Of a stretch of DNA of 64,000 nucleotides, positions 36,197 to 44,914 are shown piece by piece (positions within the stretch are counted from its first letter, which is position 1; each line of letters begins with the position of its first letter). Both the position numbers and the translations under genes were made by a program. The DNA lies in NCBI RefSeq assembly GCF_900167455.1, contig NZ_FUWJ01000006.1, forward strand, positions 214,005-278,004, in the 5' to 3' direction. The notes below the pieces were generated by a model. The model did no database searches. It was not told where the DNA came from and was given only the letters and a program-made list of their open reading frames with translations. The stretch is from Enhydrobacter aerosaccus. GTDB taxonomy: Bacteria; Pseudomonadota; Alphaproteobacteria; Reyranellales; Reyranellaceae.

Positions 36197-37564
36197 TCAG
36201 GCCTTGCGGCGAAATTCCTCGCGTACCGATCCACGGTCCGGCTCGACATGGATGAACCAGGCCAGCAGGGCGGCCGCGATCTTGATCACCACCGGCACCA
36301 CTACATAGACGACCACCAGAGCGAAGGTGCCGTAACGGCCGCGCGCCGGATCGAAGCCGAGCAGGGCCGAGACGGGTAGGGAACCGGCCGCGCCGATCGC
36401 CGTCGCCAGCTTGGTGGCCAGCGCCCAGAGGCCGAAATAGGTGCCGGTCTTGCCGCGTGTTTCGCCGCCTTCCGGCGCGTTGATGATGTCGGCGAGGATG
36501 GAGGGCGGCAGGCCGTAATCGGCGCCGAGACCGATACCGGTGATGACCGAGATGCCCAGGAACCAGTAGAAGTCGCCGGGCCCGATGAAGATGGCCAGCC
36601 CCATCGCCACGGCCGTCAGCAGCATGCCGACGAACCAGGCCGCCATCTTGCTGATGCGGCGGGACAGGAGCAGCCACATCGGCACGCTGGCCGCGCCGGT
36701 GACGAAATAGACCAGCAGGATGATGCCGGCCTGCAGCTTGGTGCCCTGCAGGACATGCTCGACGTAGAAGAGCATGACGGTAACCGCGACGCCGAGCGCC
36801 GAGCCGTTGACGATGAAGATCAGCAGCAGGCGGCGGAACAGCCGGTTCTTGAGCGGCGCGAAGAAGGCGAAGAAGGGGCTGCGATTGCCGTGCACGACCG
36901 GCGGATGCACCGAGGGACCCGAGCCGAGCAGCGTCGGCGCCGCAAACAGGATCACGACCGGGATGAAGAGCAGTCCCAGCAGCATGTAGCCGCGCCCTTC
37001 GCCCAGCAGGGCGGTGAGGGCGGTCGGCATCACCACGGCGATGGTCATGCCGAGCAGCCCGAAGACCTCGCGACCTACTGTTACCTTGGTGCGTTCGTTG
37101 TAATCGTCGGTGAGCTCGGCCCCGTGGGAATGGTAGCTGATGGACACGCCGGAATAGCCGAGATGGACCAGTAGCAGGGCGGCAATTAGCCAGATCGCCA
37201 TGACCGTCTGGCGCTCGTGCCAGGCCTGTGGCGGGGCGAACAGCATCAGGAAGCCGGCGGCAAGGACCGGAATCATCAGCGCGACAAAGGTCAGGCGGCC
37301 GCGTGGCCCGCGATGCGTGAAGCGATCGCTGATCAAACCGATGACGGGGTCCTGAACCGCATCGACGATGCGCGCGAAGATGAAGATCGCGCCCATCAAC
37401 TCGAGTGGCACCTTCAGCAGTTCGCCGTAGAAATGGCTGACATTGAGCACGACCGGCAAGGCCGCCATGGCCAGCGGCAATTGCAAGGTCGAGTAGGCGA
37501 CCAAGCGCTCGAACTTGATTTTCGCGGATCCGGCGGTGCCGGTTCCGGTCGGTCCTGCGTGCAC
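36197..37564 (-). CDS. MFS transporter, GPH (sugar:cation symporter-like) type
   Basis: A 455-aa protein with about 12 membrane segments. FIFARIVDAVQDPVIGLISDRF with THRGPRGRLTF is the motif of the glycoside-pentoside-hexuronide (MelB-like) family. The only available start is GTG at 37564. It follows the CFA-synthase-like gene by 57 bp in the same direction. GPH-like MFS genes occur with DUF1365 and CFA-synthase genes in other bacteria, so a lipid-related role is more likely than sugar uptake, though unproven. It converges with the DUF1501 gene, with two bases between the stops. Confidence 0.85.
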   Translation of the reverse strand: MHAGPTGTGTAGSAKIKFERLVAYSTLQLPLAMAALPVVLNVSHFYGELLKVPLELMGAIFIFARIVDAVQDPVIGLISDRFTHRGPRGRLTFVALMIPVLAAGFLMLFAPPQAWHERQTVMAIWLIAALLLVHLGYSGVSISYHSHGAELTDDYNERTKVTVGREVFGLLGMTIAVVMPTALTALLGEGRGYMLLGLLFIPVVILFAAPTLLGSGPSVHPPVVHGNRSPFFAFFAPLKNRLFRRLLLIFIVNGSALGVAVTVMLFYVEHVLQGTKLQAGIILLVYFVTGAASVPMWLLLSRRISKMAAWFVGMLLTAVAMGLAIFIGPGDFYWFLGISVITGIGLGADYGLPPSILADIINAPEGGETRGKTGTYFGLWALATKLATAIGAAGSLPVSALLGFDPARGRYGTFALVVVYVVVPVVIKIAAALLAWFIHVEPDRGSVREEFRRKA

Positions 37565-37621
37565 CCCAAGGCCTTCCTGCGACGCGTCGCGTTTGCTTGG
37601 ACGACGTTTTATTGGGCCTTC

Positions 37622-38794
37622 TTATATATGTTTGAAGTGCGCCTGCAAAACATCTGTACGGCCGCTGGCAAAGCCGGCGGCGCAGTAGGCCAGGTAATAT
37701 CGCCACATGCGGCGGAAACGCTCGTCGAAGCCCTGGGCGGCGATCTGGTCCGCCATTTTGTCGAAACGCTGGAGCCAGTTCTCCAGCGTATATGCATAGT
37801 CCAGTCCGAAACTATACAGCTCGGCAATTTTCAACCCTGCCCTGCGGCACTGCTCGGTGATCCTGGTGGGCGATAGCAGCATGCCCCCGGGGAAGATATG
37901 GGTCTGGATGAAATCCGGATGCTGGCGATAGGTCTCGAACAGGTGGTCGGCGATGACGATAGCCTGCACCAGAGCGGAGCCGCCGGGGAAGAGATGCCGC
38001 TTCAGGGCCCTGAAGTAATCGGGCCAGTAATTCTCCCCGACCGCCTCGACCATCTCGATCGAAACGATGTGGTCGTAGCATCCCTCGATATCGCGGTAAT
38101 CGCGGAACTGAAGGTCGACCCGGTCGCCAAGTCCGGCCTGCGCCAATCGACGTTGGGCAAATTCGAGCTGTTGCCGCGAGATCGTGACGGCGGTCACACG
38201 CAGGCCGCGTCGGGCGGCGGCCTCGGCGAAGCCGCCCCAGCCACATCCGATCTCGAGAATGCTGTCGCCCTGGCGGGCGTCGATCCGGTCGAGGATGCGT
38301 TGATATTTGTCCGTCTGCGCTGCCTCGAGGGACTTATCGGCGCGACCTGCATAGAGCGCCGCGGAATAGCTCATCGTCCGATCGAGCCAGAGACTGTAGA
38401 AGTCGTTGCCCAGATCGTAATGGGCCTGGATGTTTCGCTTCGAGCCTCTGCGGGTGTTATTCCGTCGGCGATGCAGCAACTTCAGGAAGACATTCTGTAG
38501 CGGGTTGGCATAAGAGACGCGGCCGAGCGACTCCATATTGGAGGCAAGCACGGTGATGAGCGTGGACAGGTCGGATGAATCGCAGTCTCCGGCCATATAG
38601 GCCTCGGCGAAACCTATATCGCCATCCATCAGGACACGGCGGAAGAAGCGCCACCGCTTGACCGACAGGTCTGCCTGAAGCGTGGCGTCGGCACTTCCGA
38701 AGCTGCGCGTCGTTCCGTCGGGCAGGCGCAGTGTCAACCGCCCGACCGACAGGCGCTCAAGCGCCTTGAGCAGCAAATGCGCAGAGATGGTCAT
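37622..38794 (-). CDS. Cyclopropane-fatty-acyl-phospholipid synthase-like methyltransferase
   Basis: SAM-dependent enzyme of 390 aa acting on unsaturated acyl chains of membrane lipids. The N-terminal lipid-binding domain is followed by the catalytic core: RNIQAHYDLGNDFYSLWLDRTMSYSAA, LEIGCGWGGFAEAAARRG (SAM site), SIEMVEAVGENYW and a YIFPGG-equivalent (HIFPGGML). The ATG at 38794 overlaps the stop of the DUF1365 gene (ATGA). It could make cyclopropane rings or, as with related genes beside flavin oxidases, methylated or furan fatty acids; the sequence alone does not decide. Confidence 0.9.
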   Translation of the reverse strand: MTISAHLLLKALERLSVGRLTLRLPDGTTRSFGSADATLQADLSVKRWRFFRRVLMDGDIGFAEAYMAGDCDSSDLSTLITVLASNMESLGRVSYANPLQNVFLKLLHRRRNNTRRGSKRNIQAHYDLGNDFYSLWLDRTMSYSAALYAGRADKSLEAAQTDKYQRILDRIDARQGDSILEIGCGWGGFAEAAARRGLRVTAVTISRQQLEFAQRRLAQAGLGDRVDLQFRDYRDIEGCYDHIVSIEMVEAVGENYWPDYFRALKRHLFPGGSALVQAIVIADHLFETYRQHPDFIQTHIFPGGMLLSPTRITEQCRRAGLKIAELYSFGLDYAYTLENWLQRFDKMADQIAAQGFDERFRRMWRYYLAYCAAGFASGRTDVLQAHFKHI

Positions 38795-39567
38795 GATGTC
38801 GATCGAGTGACCGCGGTGCGCGGCGGCGGTGGTTTGCGGTACCACCGGATACCCTTCCGCCAAAGCCGCAGCGCCTGCCAGTGGATGCGCGCCACGACCG
38901 AGAAAGTCGCGGTAGGGTTGAGAAGGAAGTGTCGGAGGAGCTGAGGATCATCGAGTCGCTTCCGCTGGCCGCCAACTGATGTCTTCAGGAGGAGACCGTC
39001 GCTGTCGTGATACTGCACGTCGACCAGGACGCGGTCTACCTCGAACCGGAAGCGGAAGCGATATGTCCCGTCGACCGGGAGAAACGGAGAGACGTGAAAT
39101 ACCTTGCGGCCATCGACCCAGTGCTGCGGTTCGAGCGGACGCGGCTCGGTATGATGCACGAGATAGCAATGGCTTTCGCCGAAGGTATTGTTGACCTCGC
39201 ACAGTACGGCCTGCAGTGAGCCATCCGTGTCGTGGCAGAACCAGAAGCTGACTGGATTGAAAACGAAGCCCAGGAGTCTCGGCAGCGTCATCAATACGAT
39301 CGCGCCGCGGGCTCGATCCGCCAGGCCGTGACTGGCAAGGATGGCGCGGATCCAGGTAAGAAGATCTCCGCCGTCGCGCGCCCCGTGATCCTTGCGGTAG
39401 AAGGCAACCAGTCCGGGACGGTCGATCTTGAGCCGATGCAGGCCGACGTGATCCAGAGCATCGAGGTTCAGGCAAAGATACGGTACGCGATAGCGAAAGG
39501 AATTCGTGGCCGGCCGAGTCCGCCGGTGAACGACGACGGAGTCCACAACCGTATGGGACACCGTCAT
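38791..39567 (-). CDS. DUF1365 domain-containing protein
   Basis: A 258-aa protein recognised by its start (VVHRRTRPATNSFRYRVPYLCLNLDAL), LPRLLGFVFNPVSFWFCHD, CEVNNTFGESHCYLV and KVFHVSPFLPVDGTYRF. No biochemical function is established with certainty. Its ATG shares one base with the upstream flavoprotein stop and its own stop overlaps the CFA-like gene start, so the three proteins are translated in a coupled way. They probably act on the same membrane lipid substrate. Confidence 0.9.
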   Translation of the reverse strand: MTVSHTVVDSVVVHRRTRPATNSFRYRVPYLCLNLDALDHVGLHRLKIDRPGLVAFYRKDHGARDGGDLLTWIRAILASHGLADRARGAIVLMTLPRLLGFVFNPVSFWFCHDTDGSLQAVLCEVNNTFGESHCYLVHHTEPRPLEPQHWVDGRKVFHVSPFLPVDGTYRFRFRFEVDRVLVDVQYHDSDGLLLKTSVGGQRKRLDDPQLLRHFLLNPTATFSVVARIHWQALRLWRKGIRWYRKPPPPRTAVTRSTS

Positions 39568-40925
39568 CAGGCTTCCGCGGCAGCCCGCGCCAGAGCGGGC
39601 ACGGGCTGCGGATGAAGATCGGGATCGGGGGCGAGCAGCGTCGGGATTTGCAGCACTCCCCGGCGCCGCGGTGTTGCCCAGGGCCGCGTGACTCCCAACT
39701 GTTCTGCGACCTCGAGTCCAGCCGACAACGCGTCCTGATGGAAGCCGTAACCGCAATAGCTGCCACAGAAGTAGATGTCGCGAACGCCCTGGATTTGCGA
39801 CAGCGCCCGCTGGGCGCGGATGGCTGCGGCATCGTACATGGGATGTTCGAACGTTCGGCGGTCGTAGACAGTCGCCGCGGCGGGCGGGCGGGGAGGATTG
39901 ACCGAGACGAACAGGTCGCGGCCGGGTAGGTTCTGCAGGCGGTTCATCCAGTAGGTCACGCTGGTCTTGGCCATGCGATCGCCATTCGCTGCGATGTAAT
40001 TCCAACTCGACCACACGCTGCGTCGTCTCGGCATCAGGTCCGGGTCGGCATGCAGCCATACTTCGTTGGAACAATAGGCGAAGCAGCCCAGCAGTTCTCG
40101 TTCCAGAGCACTCGGATCGGCGAGAAGCGCGAGCGCCTGGTCGGCATGAGAAGCCAGGATGACCTTATCGAAGCGGTCCCACTGCCCGGCGCTGTCCCGG
40201 ATCAGAACGCCATTCCGGTCTCGTTGTATCGACACGACCGCCGTTCCAAGGCGAGCCCGGCGGCGCAGCGGAGCAGCGATGCGCTCGACATAGGTTCGGC
40301 TGCCGCCGCTCACGGTGCGCCAACGCAGATGGGCCCCCACCGACAACAGGCCATGGTTGTCGAAGAACCGGGCAAAGGTCTGTGCCGGATAATCAAGCAC
40401 TTCGGCCAGCGGGCTGGACCATATGCAGGAAGCCATGGGTACCAGATAACGATCGCGGAAGGCATCGCTCAGCTTCGCCTCCTTGATGAAGTCGCCGATC
40501 GAGAGGTCGAGATTTTCGGCCTTCTTCAGAAGCCTCGGTGCCAGCCGGTTGAAGCGCAGGATATCCCGGGTCATGCGCAGAAACGATGGTCTCACCAGAT
40601 TGCTTCGCTGCGCGACATAGCCCGCGTACGAACTTGAATACTCAAACCGGCCATCGTCCTGGCTCACGGCAAAGGACATGTCGGACGGCTCGGTCGCCAC
40701 GCCGAGCTGCTGGAACAGGGCCACAAGATCGGGATAGTTCCGTTCGTTGAACACGATGAAGCCCATGTCGACCGCTCGACGGGCCTCTGGGGTAAGGACA
40801 TCCACGGTGCAAGCATGGCCGCCCAACCGCGGCTCGCGTTCGTAGACGACGACATCGTGCTTTCGATGGAGCAGCCACGCAGCTCCCAGCCCGGCGATAC
40901 CGGCCCCGACGACAGCGATTTTCAT
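39567..40925 (-). CDS. FAD-dependent amine-oxidase-like oxidoreductase
   Basis: A 452-aa flavoprotein. It begins directly with the dinucleotide-binding motif VVGAGIAGLGAAWLL and YEREPRLGGHACTV, continues with VDMGFIVFNERNYPDL, and ends with YFCGSYCGYGFHQDALSAGLEVAE, the C-terminal FAD motif. A very strong ribosome site (GGGGGGAGG) precedes the ATG at 40925. Relatives in photolyase/DUF1365/CFA clusters are linked to light or singlet-oxygen responses; in Rhodobacter a related flavoprotein has been tied to furan fatty acid formation. The substrate here is inferred to be a modified acyl chain. Confidence 0.88.
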   Translation of the reverse strand: MKIAVVGAGIAGLGAAWLLHRKHDVVVYEREPRLGGHACTVDVLTPEARRAVDMGFIVFNERNYPDLVALFQQLGVATEPSDMSFAVSQDDGRFEYSSSYAGYVAQRSNLVRPSFLRMTRDILRFNRLAPRLLKKAENLDLSIGDFIKEAKLSDAFRDRYLVPMASCIWSSPLAEVLDYPAQTFARFFDNHGLLSVGAHLRWRTVSGGSRTYVERIAAPLRRRARLGTAVVSIQRDRNGVLIRDSAGQWDRFDKVILASHADQALALLADPSALERELLGCFAYCSNEVWLHADPDLMPRRRSVWSSWNYIAANGDRMAKTSVTYWMNRLQNLPGRDLFVSVNPPRPPAAATVYDRRTFEHPMYDAAAIRAQRALSQIQGVRDIYFCGSYCGYGFHQDALSAGLEVAEQLGVTRPWATPRRRGVLQIPTLLAPDPDLHPQPVPALARAAAEA

Positions 40926-40945
40926 AAGCCTCCCCCCGCGTGATC

Positions 40946-42349
40946 CTAGGCCGCTTGCGCCAGCGATCGAAAGGCCTGCAGCGCTCTTGTGCGAGCAGCG
41001 CTGTGCTCGACGATCGGAGGCGGATAGATCTCGAGCGAAGGTCGCAGCCTCGCCATCCAGGGGCGATGGATCGTCTCTGCCGGAAGGTTTGCGAGCTCTG
41101 GCACCCAGCGGCGTACATACTCGCCATTGGGATCGAATTTCTCGGCTTGCAGAATCGGATTGAAGATCCGGAAGTAAGGTGCCGCATCCGCGCCACAGCC
41201 GGCGACCCACTGCCACGAGGCGGCGTTGTTGGCCGGATCGGCATCGACCAGCGTGTCCCAGAACCAGCGCTCGCCTTGCCGCCAGTCGACGAGCAGGTGC
41301 TTGGTCAGGAAGGAGGCTGTGATCATGCGCACCCGATTGTGCATCCAGCCCGTCTCCCAAAGTTGCCGCATACCGGCATCGACGATCGGGTAGCCGGTGT
41401 GGCCGCGACGCCAGGCTTCGAGCGCGCTCCCACCTTCGAGCCAGGGAAAGGCGTCGAATTGTGCCCGGAAGTTGCGCTCGGTGAGATCGCTGAAGTGAAA
41501 CAAAAGATGGTAGGAGAATTCGCGCCAACCCAGCTCGGCAAGAAACTTGTCGGATGCCGGCGACGCGCCTCGGCATCTGACAGCGTGCCAGATCTGCCGT
41601 GGGCTGATTTCGCCGAATGCGAGGTGGGGCGACAGGCGGGATGTCGAATTGCAAGCCGGCTTGTCGCGGCATTGCTGATAGTGAGCCAACGCCTCTTCGA
41701 GAAATGCCGCCAGACGCCGGATCGCAGTCGCTTCGCCCGGACTCCATGTCGCCTTGAGGCCGCCCGACCAGTCGGGCGCGGCCGGTAGCAATCGCCAGTT
41801 GTCCAGACGGTCGCTGGCGGGCCATGAAGCGGGGGATGGCAGTGTCCTTGGCGCTGGTAGCGGATCGGACGGCGGCGGCAACGCCTGGCAGGCTTTCCAG
41901 AACGGCGTGAACACCTTGAAGGGCCCGCCGCTGCCAGTTTTGACCTCCCAAGGTTCGAACAGAAGATCTCCCCTGAAGTCGCCGACCGTGATGCCGCGAT
42001 CTTGCAGGCGGCGCTTCAGCCGGTGATCAGAGCCAAGAGTGCCTTGGTCATAGACCCGGTTCCAGTAAACGGTAGAGGCGCCGCACGCCGAGGCGATCGC
42101 CCCGATCGCCTGTTCGGCGCTGCCACGATGTAGGATCAGGCGGGATCCGAGTTGCCACAAAGACGAATCGAGAGCGGCAAGGCTATGATGGAGCCACCAG
42201 CGGGAAGCGGCACCACGAGAACGCTTGCCTTCTGTTTCCTCGTCCAACACGTAAACGGGGACAATCGGTTCGCCGGCGCCGAGCGCGGCCATCAACGCCG
42301 GATTGTCGGCGAGGCGAAGATCGTTGCGAAACCAGACAAGAGACGTCAC
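40946..42349 (-). CDS. phrB: Deoxyribodipyrimidine photolyase (cryptochrome/photolyase family)
   Basis: Blue-light repair enzyme for cyclobutane pyrimidine dimers, 467 aa. The N-terminal antenna domain begins SLVWFRNDLRLADNPAL. The C-terminal FAD domain has TSRLSPHLAFGEISPRQIW, WREFSYHLLFHF, GYPIVDAGMRQLWETGWMHNRVRMI and FLTKHLLVDWRQGE, as well as WQWVAGCGADAAPYFRIFNP. The start is GTG at 42349, with GGTGG upstream. It leads the cluster FAD oxidase, DUF1365, CFA-like enzyme and MFS, consistent with a light-stress regulon. Confidence 0.95.
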   Translation of the reverse strand: MTSLVWFRNDLRLADNPALMAALGAGEPIVPVYVLDEETEGKRSRGAASRWWLHHSLAALDSSLWQLGSRLILHRGSAEQAIGAIASACGASTVYWNRVYDQGTLGSDHRLKRRLQDRGITVGDFRGDLLFEPWEVKTGSGGPFKVFTPFWKACQALPPPSDPLPAPRTLPSPASWPASDRLDNWRLLPAAPDWSGGLKATWSPGEATAIRRLAAFLEEALAHYQQCRDKPACNSTSRLSPHLAFGEISPRQIWHAVRCRGASPASDKFLAELGWREFSYHLLFHFSDLTERNFRAQFDAFPWLEGGSALEAWRRGHTGYPIVDAGMRQLWETGWMHNRVRMITASFLTKHLLVDWRQGERWFWDTLVDADPANNAASWQWVAGCGADAAPYFRIFNPILQAEKFDPNGEYVRRWVPELANLPAETIHRPWMARLRPSLEIYPPPIVEHSAARTRALQAFRSLAQAA

Positions 42350-42427
42350 CAGTATCCACCGCTGTTTCCGTATCTGATACGCGCGGTGTTACCGATCGGA
42401 TGATCGAGAAGAGGAGGCTCTAAATTC

Positions 42428-43216
42428 TCAGGAACCCGGACAAGTCGGTGCCTTGTGCATCTCCAGGCTCTGCAGGTCCGCCGTGACCTTGAGCAGGCCG
42501 GTATCGACTGTCAGCCGGTCGAGAACACCGCTGTCGAACACCTTCGCACTGACGGAAAAAAGCGGTCTCTGCTCCTGCTCCCGACCGCGGGTGAAAGTCA
42601 TGAACACCGGCCAAGACTGCGATGACGGTACGGCGACCGGGCTGTCAGCAGGCGGTGCGGGCCGCAGGCTGCCAGGCTCCAGTTCCGTGACATCGACCAG
42701 GAAGGCATCGCCCACGACCTCAGCGTCGAACATCAATGCGGGAAAAGCTGCCGCTTTCGCCTTGAGACGATCCACCAGATGGCTGATGGCGGCGACAGGC
42801 ATCAGGGTCGGGGGAGGTAGGATGAATTGCGATGGCCCAGTGGGGGAAACGATCTCCGCCCGCAAGTCCTTGCCGCTGCGTTGGATCTTGCCCTTGGTGT
42901 CGCGCTCCGCCCCATTCTGTATCTGCACGGCGCGATAGCGGAAGCCGTTGCCGCTACGGGCCTCTTCGCCGTCGAGCTTGGAGGCAAGGCTCAGTTTCCA
43001 GGCCGAGGTGATCGCGATCTCCGAAGAGATGTCGCGCTTGATATGCCACCCGGTGCAGTCGAGCGTGATGTCCTGAAAAGCCGTACCGATCCGCGGCGCA
43101 TTGGCGCTGGTGCCCAAGCGCAGCGCATATTCGGCTCGATGGGGCTGCATTTGCGCTGACACCGCGTGAGGCAGCACCAGCAACATGGCAGCAATCAAAC
43201 ACATAGCTCGACTCAT
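42428..43216 (-). CDS. EipB-like (DUF1849) cell envelope integrity protein
   Basis: A 262-aa periplasmic protein with a Sec signal peptide (MSRAMCLIAAMLLVLPHAVSA). PHRAEYALRLG at the mature start, CTGWHIKRD and LVDVTELEPGS fit the DUF1849/EipB family of alphaproteobacterial envelope proteins. Two cysteines remain after cleavage, one in LDCTGW and one at the end (TCPGS), matching the conserved disulfide of EipB. The start at 43216 follows AAGGTGG. It lies 78 bp upstream of photolyase in the same direction; whether it belongs to that operon is unclear. Confidence 0.75.
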   Translation of the reverse strand: MSRAMCLIAAMLLVLPHAVSAQMQPHRAEYALRLGTSANAPRIGTAFQDITLDCTGWHIKRDISSEIAITSAWKLSLASKLDGEEARSGNGFRYRAVQIQNGAERDTKGKIQRSGKDLRAEIVSPTGPSQFILPPPTLMPVAAISHLVDRLKAKAAAFPALMFDAEVVGDAFLVDVTELEPGSLRPAPPADSPVAVPSSQSWPVFMTFTRGREQEQRPLFSVSAKVFDSGVLDRLTVDTGLLKVTADLQSLEMHKAPTCPGS

Positions 43217-43338
43217 CGGTCCACCTTGCGTAGAGGACTCCGGTTGGTCAATCGTTCTGACGATGAGATGGCGTGACTTCATGGCGCTGCGATGGCGCCG
43301 TCGGTCACTCCGACCGGTGCCGAGGTAGCGATCCATCC

Positions 43339-44061
43339 ATGACGCCCTACGAGTTCGTTTGTGCCGGGGAGCGGCTGGAGGCTCTGCCATTGGGGGCCTT
43401 GCATTGGCCGGCCCGCCGGTTGCTGGCGGTGGCCGATCTGCATCTCGAGAAGGGCTCATCCTATGCGGTCAACGCTCTGAAGCTCCTGCCACGACATGAT
43501 ACCCGCGAGACGCTCCAAGCCCTGGGGAGGTTGATCGAAGCGTTGCGTCCCGAAATCGTCGTCTGCCTCGGCGACTCGTTCCATGATGGCGAAGCCGTCG
43601 AGCGGCTGCCGCCATTCGAGCGGGCCGAAATAGAACGACTGACGAGCCTGGCGAAGTTCATCTGGATTGCGGGAAACCATGATCCGGCACCACCGCCCGA
43701 AGGCTGGGGACTGGTAGCGGAGCAGATCGCTCATGCGCCGCTCGTCTTCCGCCACGAGGCTCAGTTCGGGCCAGCCGAGGGGGAGATTTCCGGCCACTAT
43801 CATCCGGTCGCGGCCTTGACGATTCGCGGCCGGGGGCTGCGTCGGCGTTGCTTCCTGACCGATGGCAGCAGGGTCATCCTGCCGGCCTTCGGCGCCTATA
43901 CCGGCGGGCTCAACGCCCTCGATCCGGCGATCGCCCAGCTCTTCCCGGACGATTACGATGCGCTGGTCGTCGGTCGCGATGCCGTCCGACGCCTGTCGTG
44001 GCGGCAATTGCGGGCCGATCCGTCTTTTGCCGATTTTGCCTGGATGCGCGATCGTCGCTGA
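43339..44061 (+). CDS. pdeM: PdeM-like metallophosphoesterase (ligase-associated DNA damage response endonuclease)
   Basis: A 240-aa calcineurin-like phosphoesterase. Metal motifs are VADLHLEKGSSYA (DxH), LGDSFHDG (GDxxxD-like), WIAGNHDP (GNHD) and GEISGHYHP with a final GHxH. The pattern LHLEKGSSYA and ILPAFGAYTGGLN are characteristic of PdeM proteins. Those usually sit beside a helicase, an exonuclease and a DNA ligase, none of which is here. The ATG at 43339 lacks a strong ribosome site. It diverges from the EipB-like gene. Confidence 0.88.
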   Translation: MTPYEFVCAGERLEALPLGALHWPARRLLAVADLHLEKGSSYAVNALKLLPRHDTRETLQALGRLIEALRPEIVVCLGDSFHDGEAVERLPPFERAEIERLTSLAKFIWIAGNHDPAPPPEGWGLVAEQIAHAPLVFRHEAQFGPAEGEISGHYHPVAALTIRGRGLRRRCFLTDGSRVILPAFGAYTGGLNALDPAIAQLFPDDYDALVVGRDAVRRLSWRQLRADPSFADFAWMRDRR

Positions 44062-44063
44062 GG

Positions 44064-44864
44064 CTATTTGGGCAGCTCGTATTTGAGTGTGACCTCTCCG
44101 AGCCCTTCGATCCTGCCGACCGCCGTGCTGCCTGGAGGCACGAACTGACAGGCGACCATGCTGCCGGTCGAGACGATCATGCCCTTTTTCAGCGTCTTGC
44201 CATGCTCTGCGAGCTTGTTGGCGACCCAGGCCAATGAATTGTAGCAGTGGCCCATGACATCGCCGGAATGGCCGGTGCGGACCACCTTGCCGTCGAAGGA
44301 GATCGAGCCCTCCAGGTTGCCGAGATCGAGGTTGCGCCAGTTCTTGTTCGGCTTGGCAAGCAGGGACCCGCCGTTCCAACCCAGGTCCATGATCAGGGCG
44401 AAGGCGGTGAGGCGACTGTAGTCCGCGCCACGATCCTCGATGAGTTCGAAGCCGGCTCTTGCGCTGTCGACATAGGGTGCGATCGTGTCCTTGTCGTACG
44501 GCTTGCCTTTGGGCTTCGGCACATCGGCGTTCACGGTAAGGATGATCTCCAGTTCGACGCCGAGCCGGGTCCACCGGTCGGCGCGGACCGACGTCTTGCC
44601 TTCGAATACCCGCCTCTTGCGGATCGGGCCGTAGGCTGGACTGCGCAGGCCCGTCTGTTCCCATATCTGGGGAGCCGTCAGGCCGATCTTGTAGCCAACG
44701 ACCGGACCTTGCTTCGCAATGATCTTCTTCAGGAAGGCGTCCTGGATCTTGTACGCAGTCCGTTCGTCTTCCGGCATGTACTGCGCTGGCCACCACCCGA
44801 CCACGGCCCGCGCCTTCTCGACCGAATACAGCCAGTTGGCGACCTTGTTGACGTTCAGCGCCAT
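44064..44864 (-). CDS. 2-keto-4-pentenoate hydratase / FAH-family protein
   Basis: A 266-aa protein of the fumarylacetoacetate hydrolase superfamily, close to the hydratase/decarboxylase branch of meta-cleavage pathways. GYKIGLTAPQIWEQTG, GVELEIILTV (metal-ligand Glu), GFELIEDRGADY (second acidic site) and KGMIVSTGSMVACQFV are its marks. The family acts on 2-hydroxypentadienoate or 4-oxalocrotonate. No other meta-cleavage gene is adjacent, so the real substrate is unsure. It converges with pdeM two bases away. Confidence 0.85.
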   Translation of the reverse strand: MALNVNKVANWLYSVEKARAVVGWWPAQYMPEDERTAYKIQDAFLKKIIAKQGPVVGYKIGLTAPQIWEQTGLRSPAYGPIRKRRVFEGKTSVRADRWTRLGVELEIILTVNADVPKPKGKPYDKDTIAPYVDSARAGFELIEDRGADYSRLTAFALIMDLGWNGGSLLAKPNKNWRNLDLGNLEGSISFDGKVVRTGHSGDVMGHCYNSLAWVANKLAEHGKTLKKGMIVSTGSMVACQFVPPGSTAVGRIEGLGEVTLKYELPK

Positions 44865-44914
44865 GGTAATCCTCCCCTTGCTTGTCCGTCAGCGCTTCGC
44901 ATAGTGCCCCCACG

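Noticed and set aside
34671..37706. Very long minus-strand reading frame of about 1000 codons across DUF1501 and the GPH carrier
   Set aside because: It is a GC-rich shadow: the real genes on both strands have clear family motifs, while this frame is Arg/Ala/Gly-rich with no recognisable domain.
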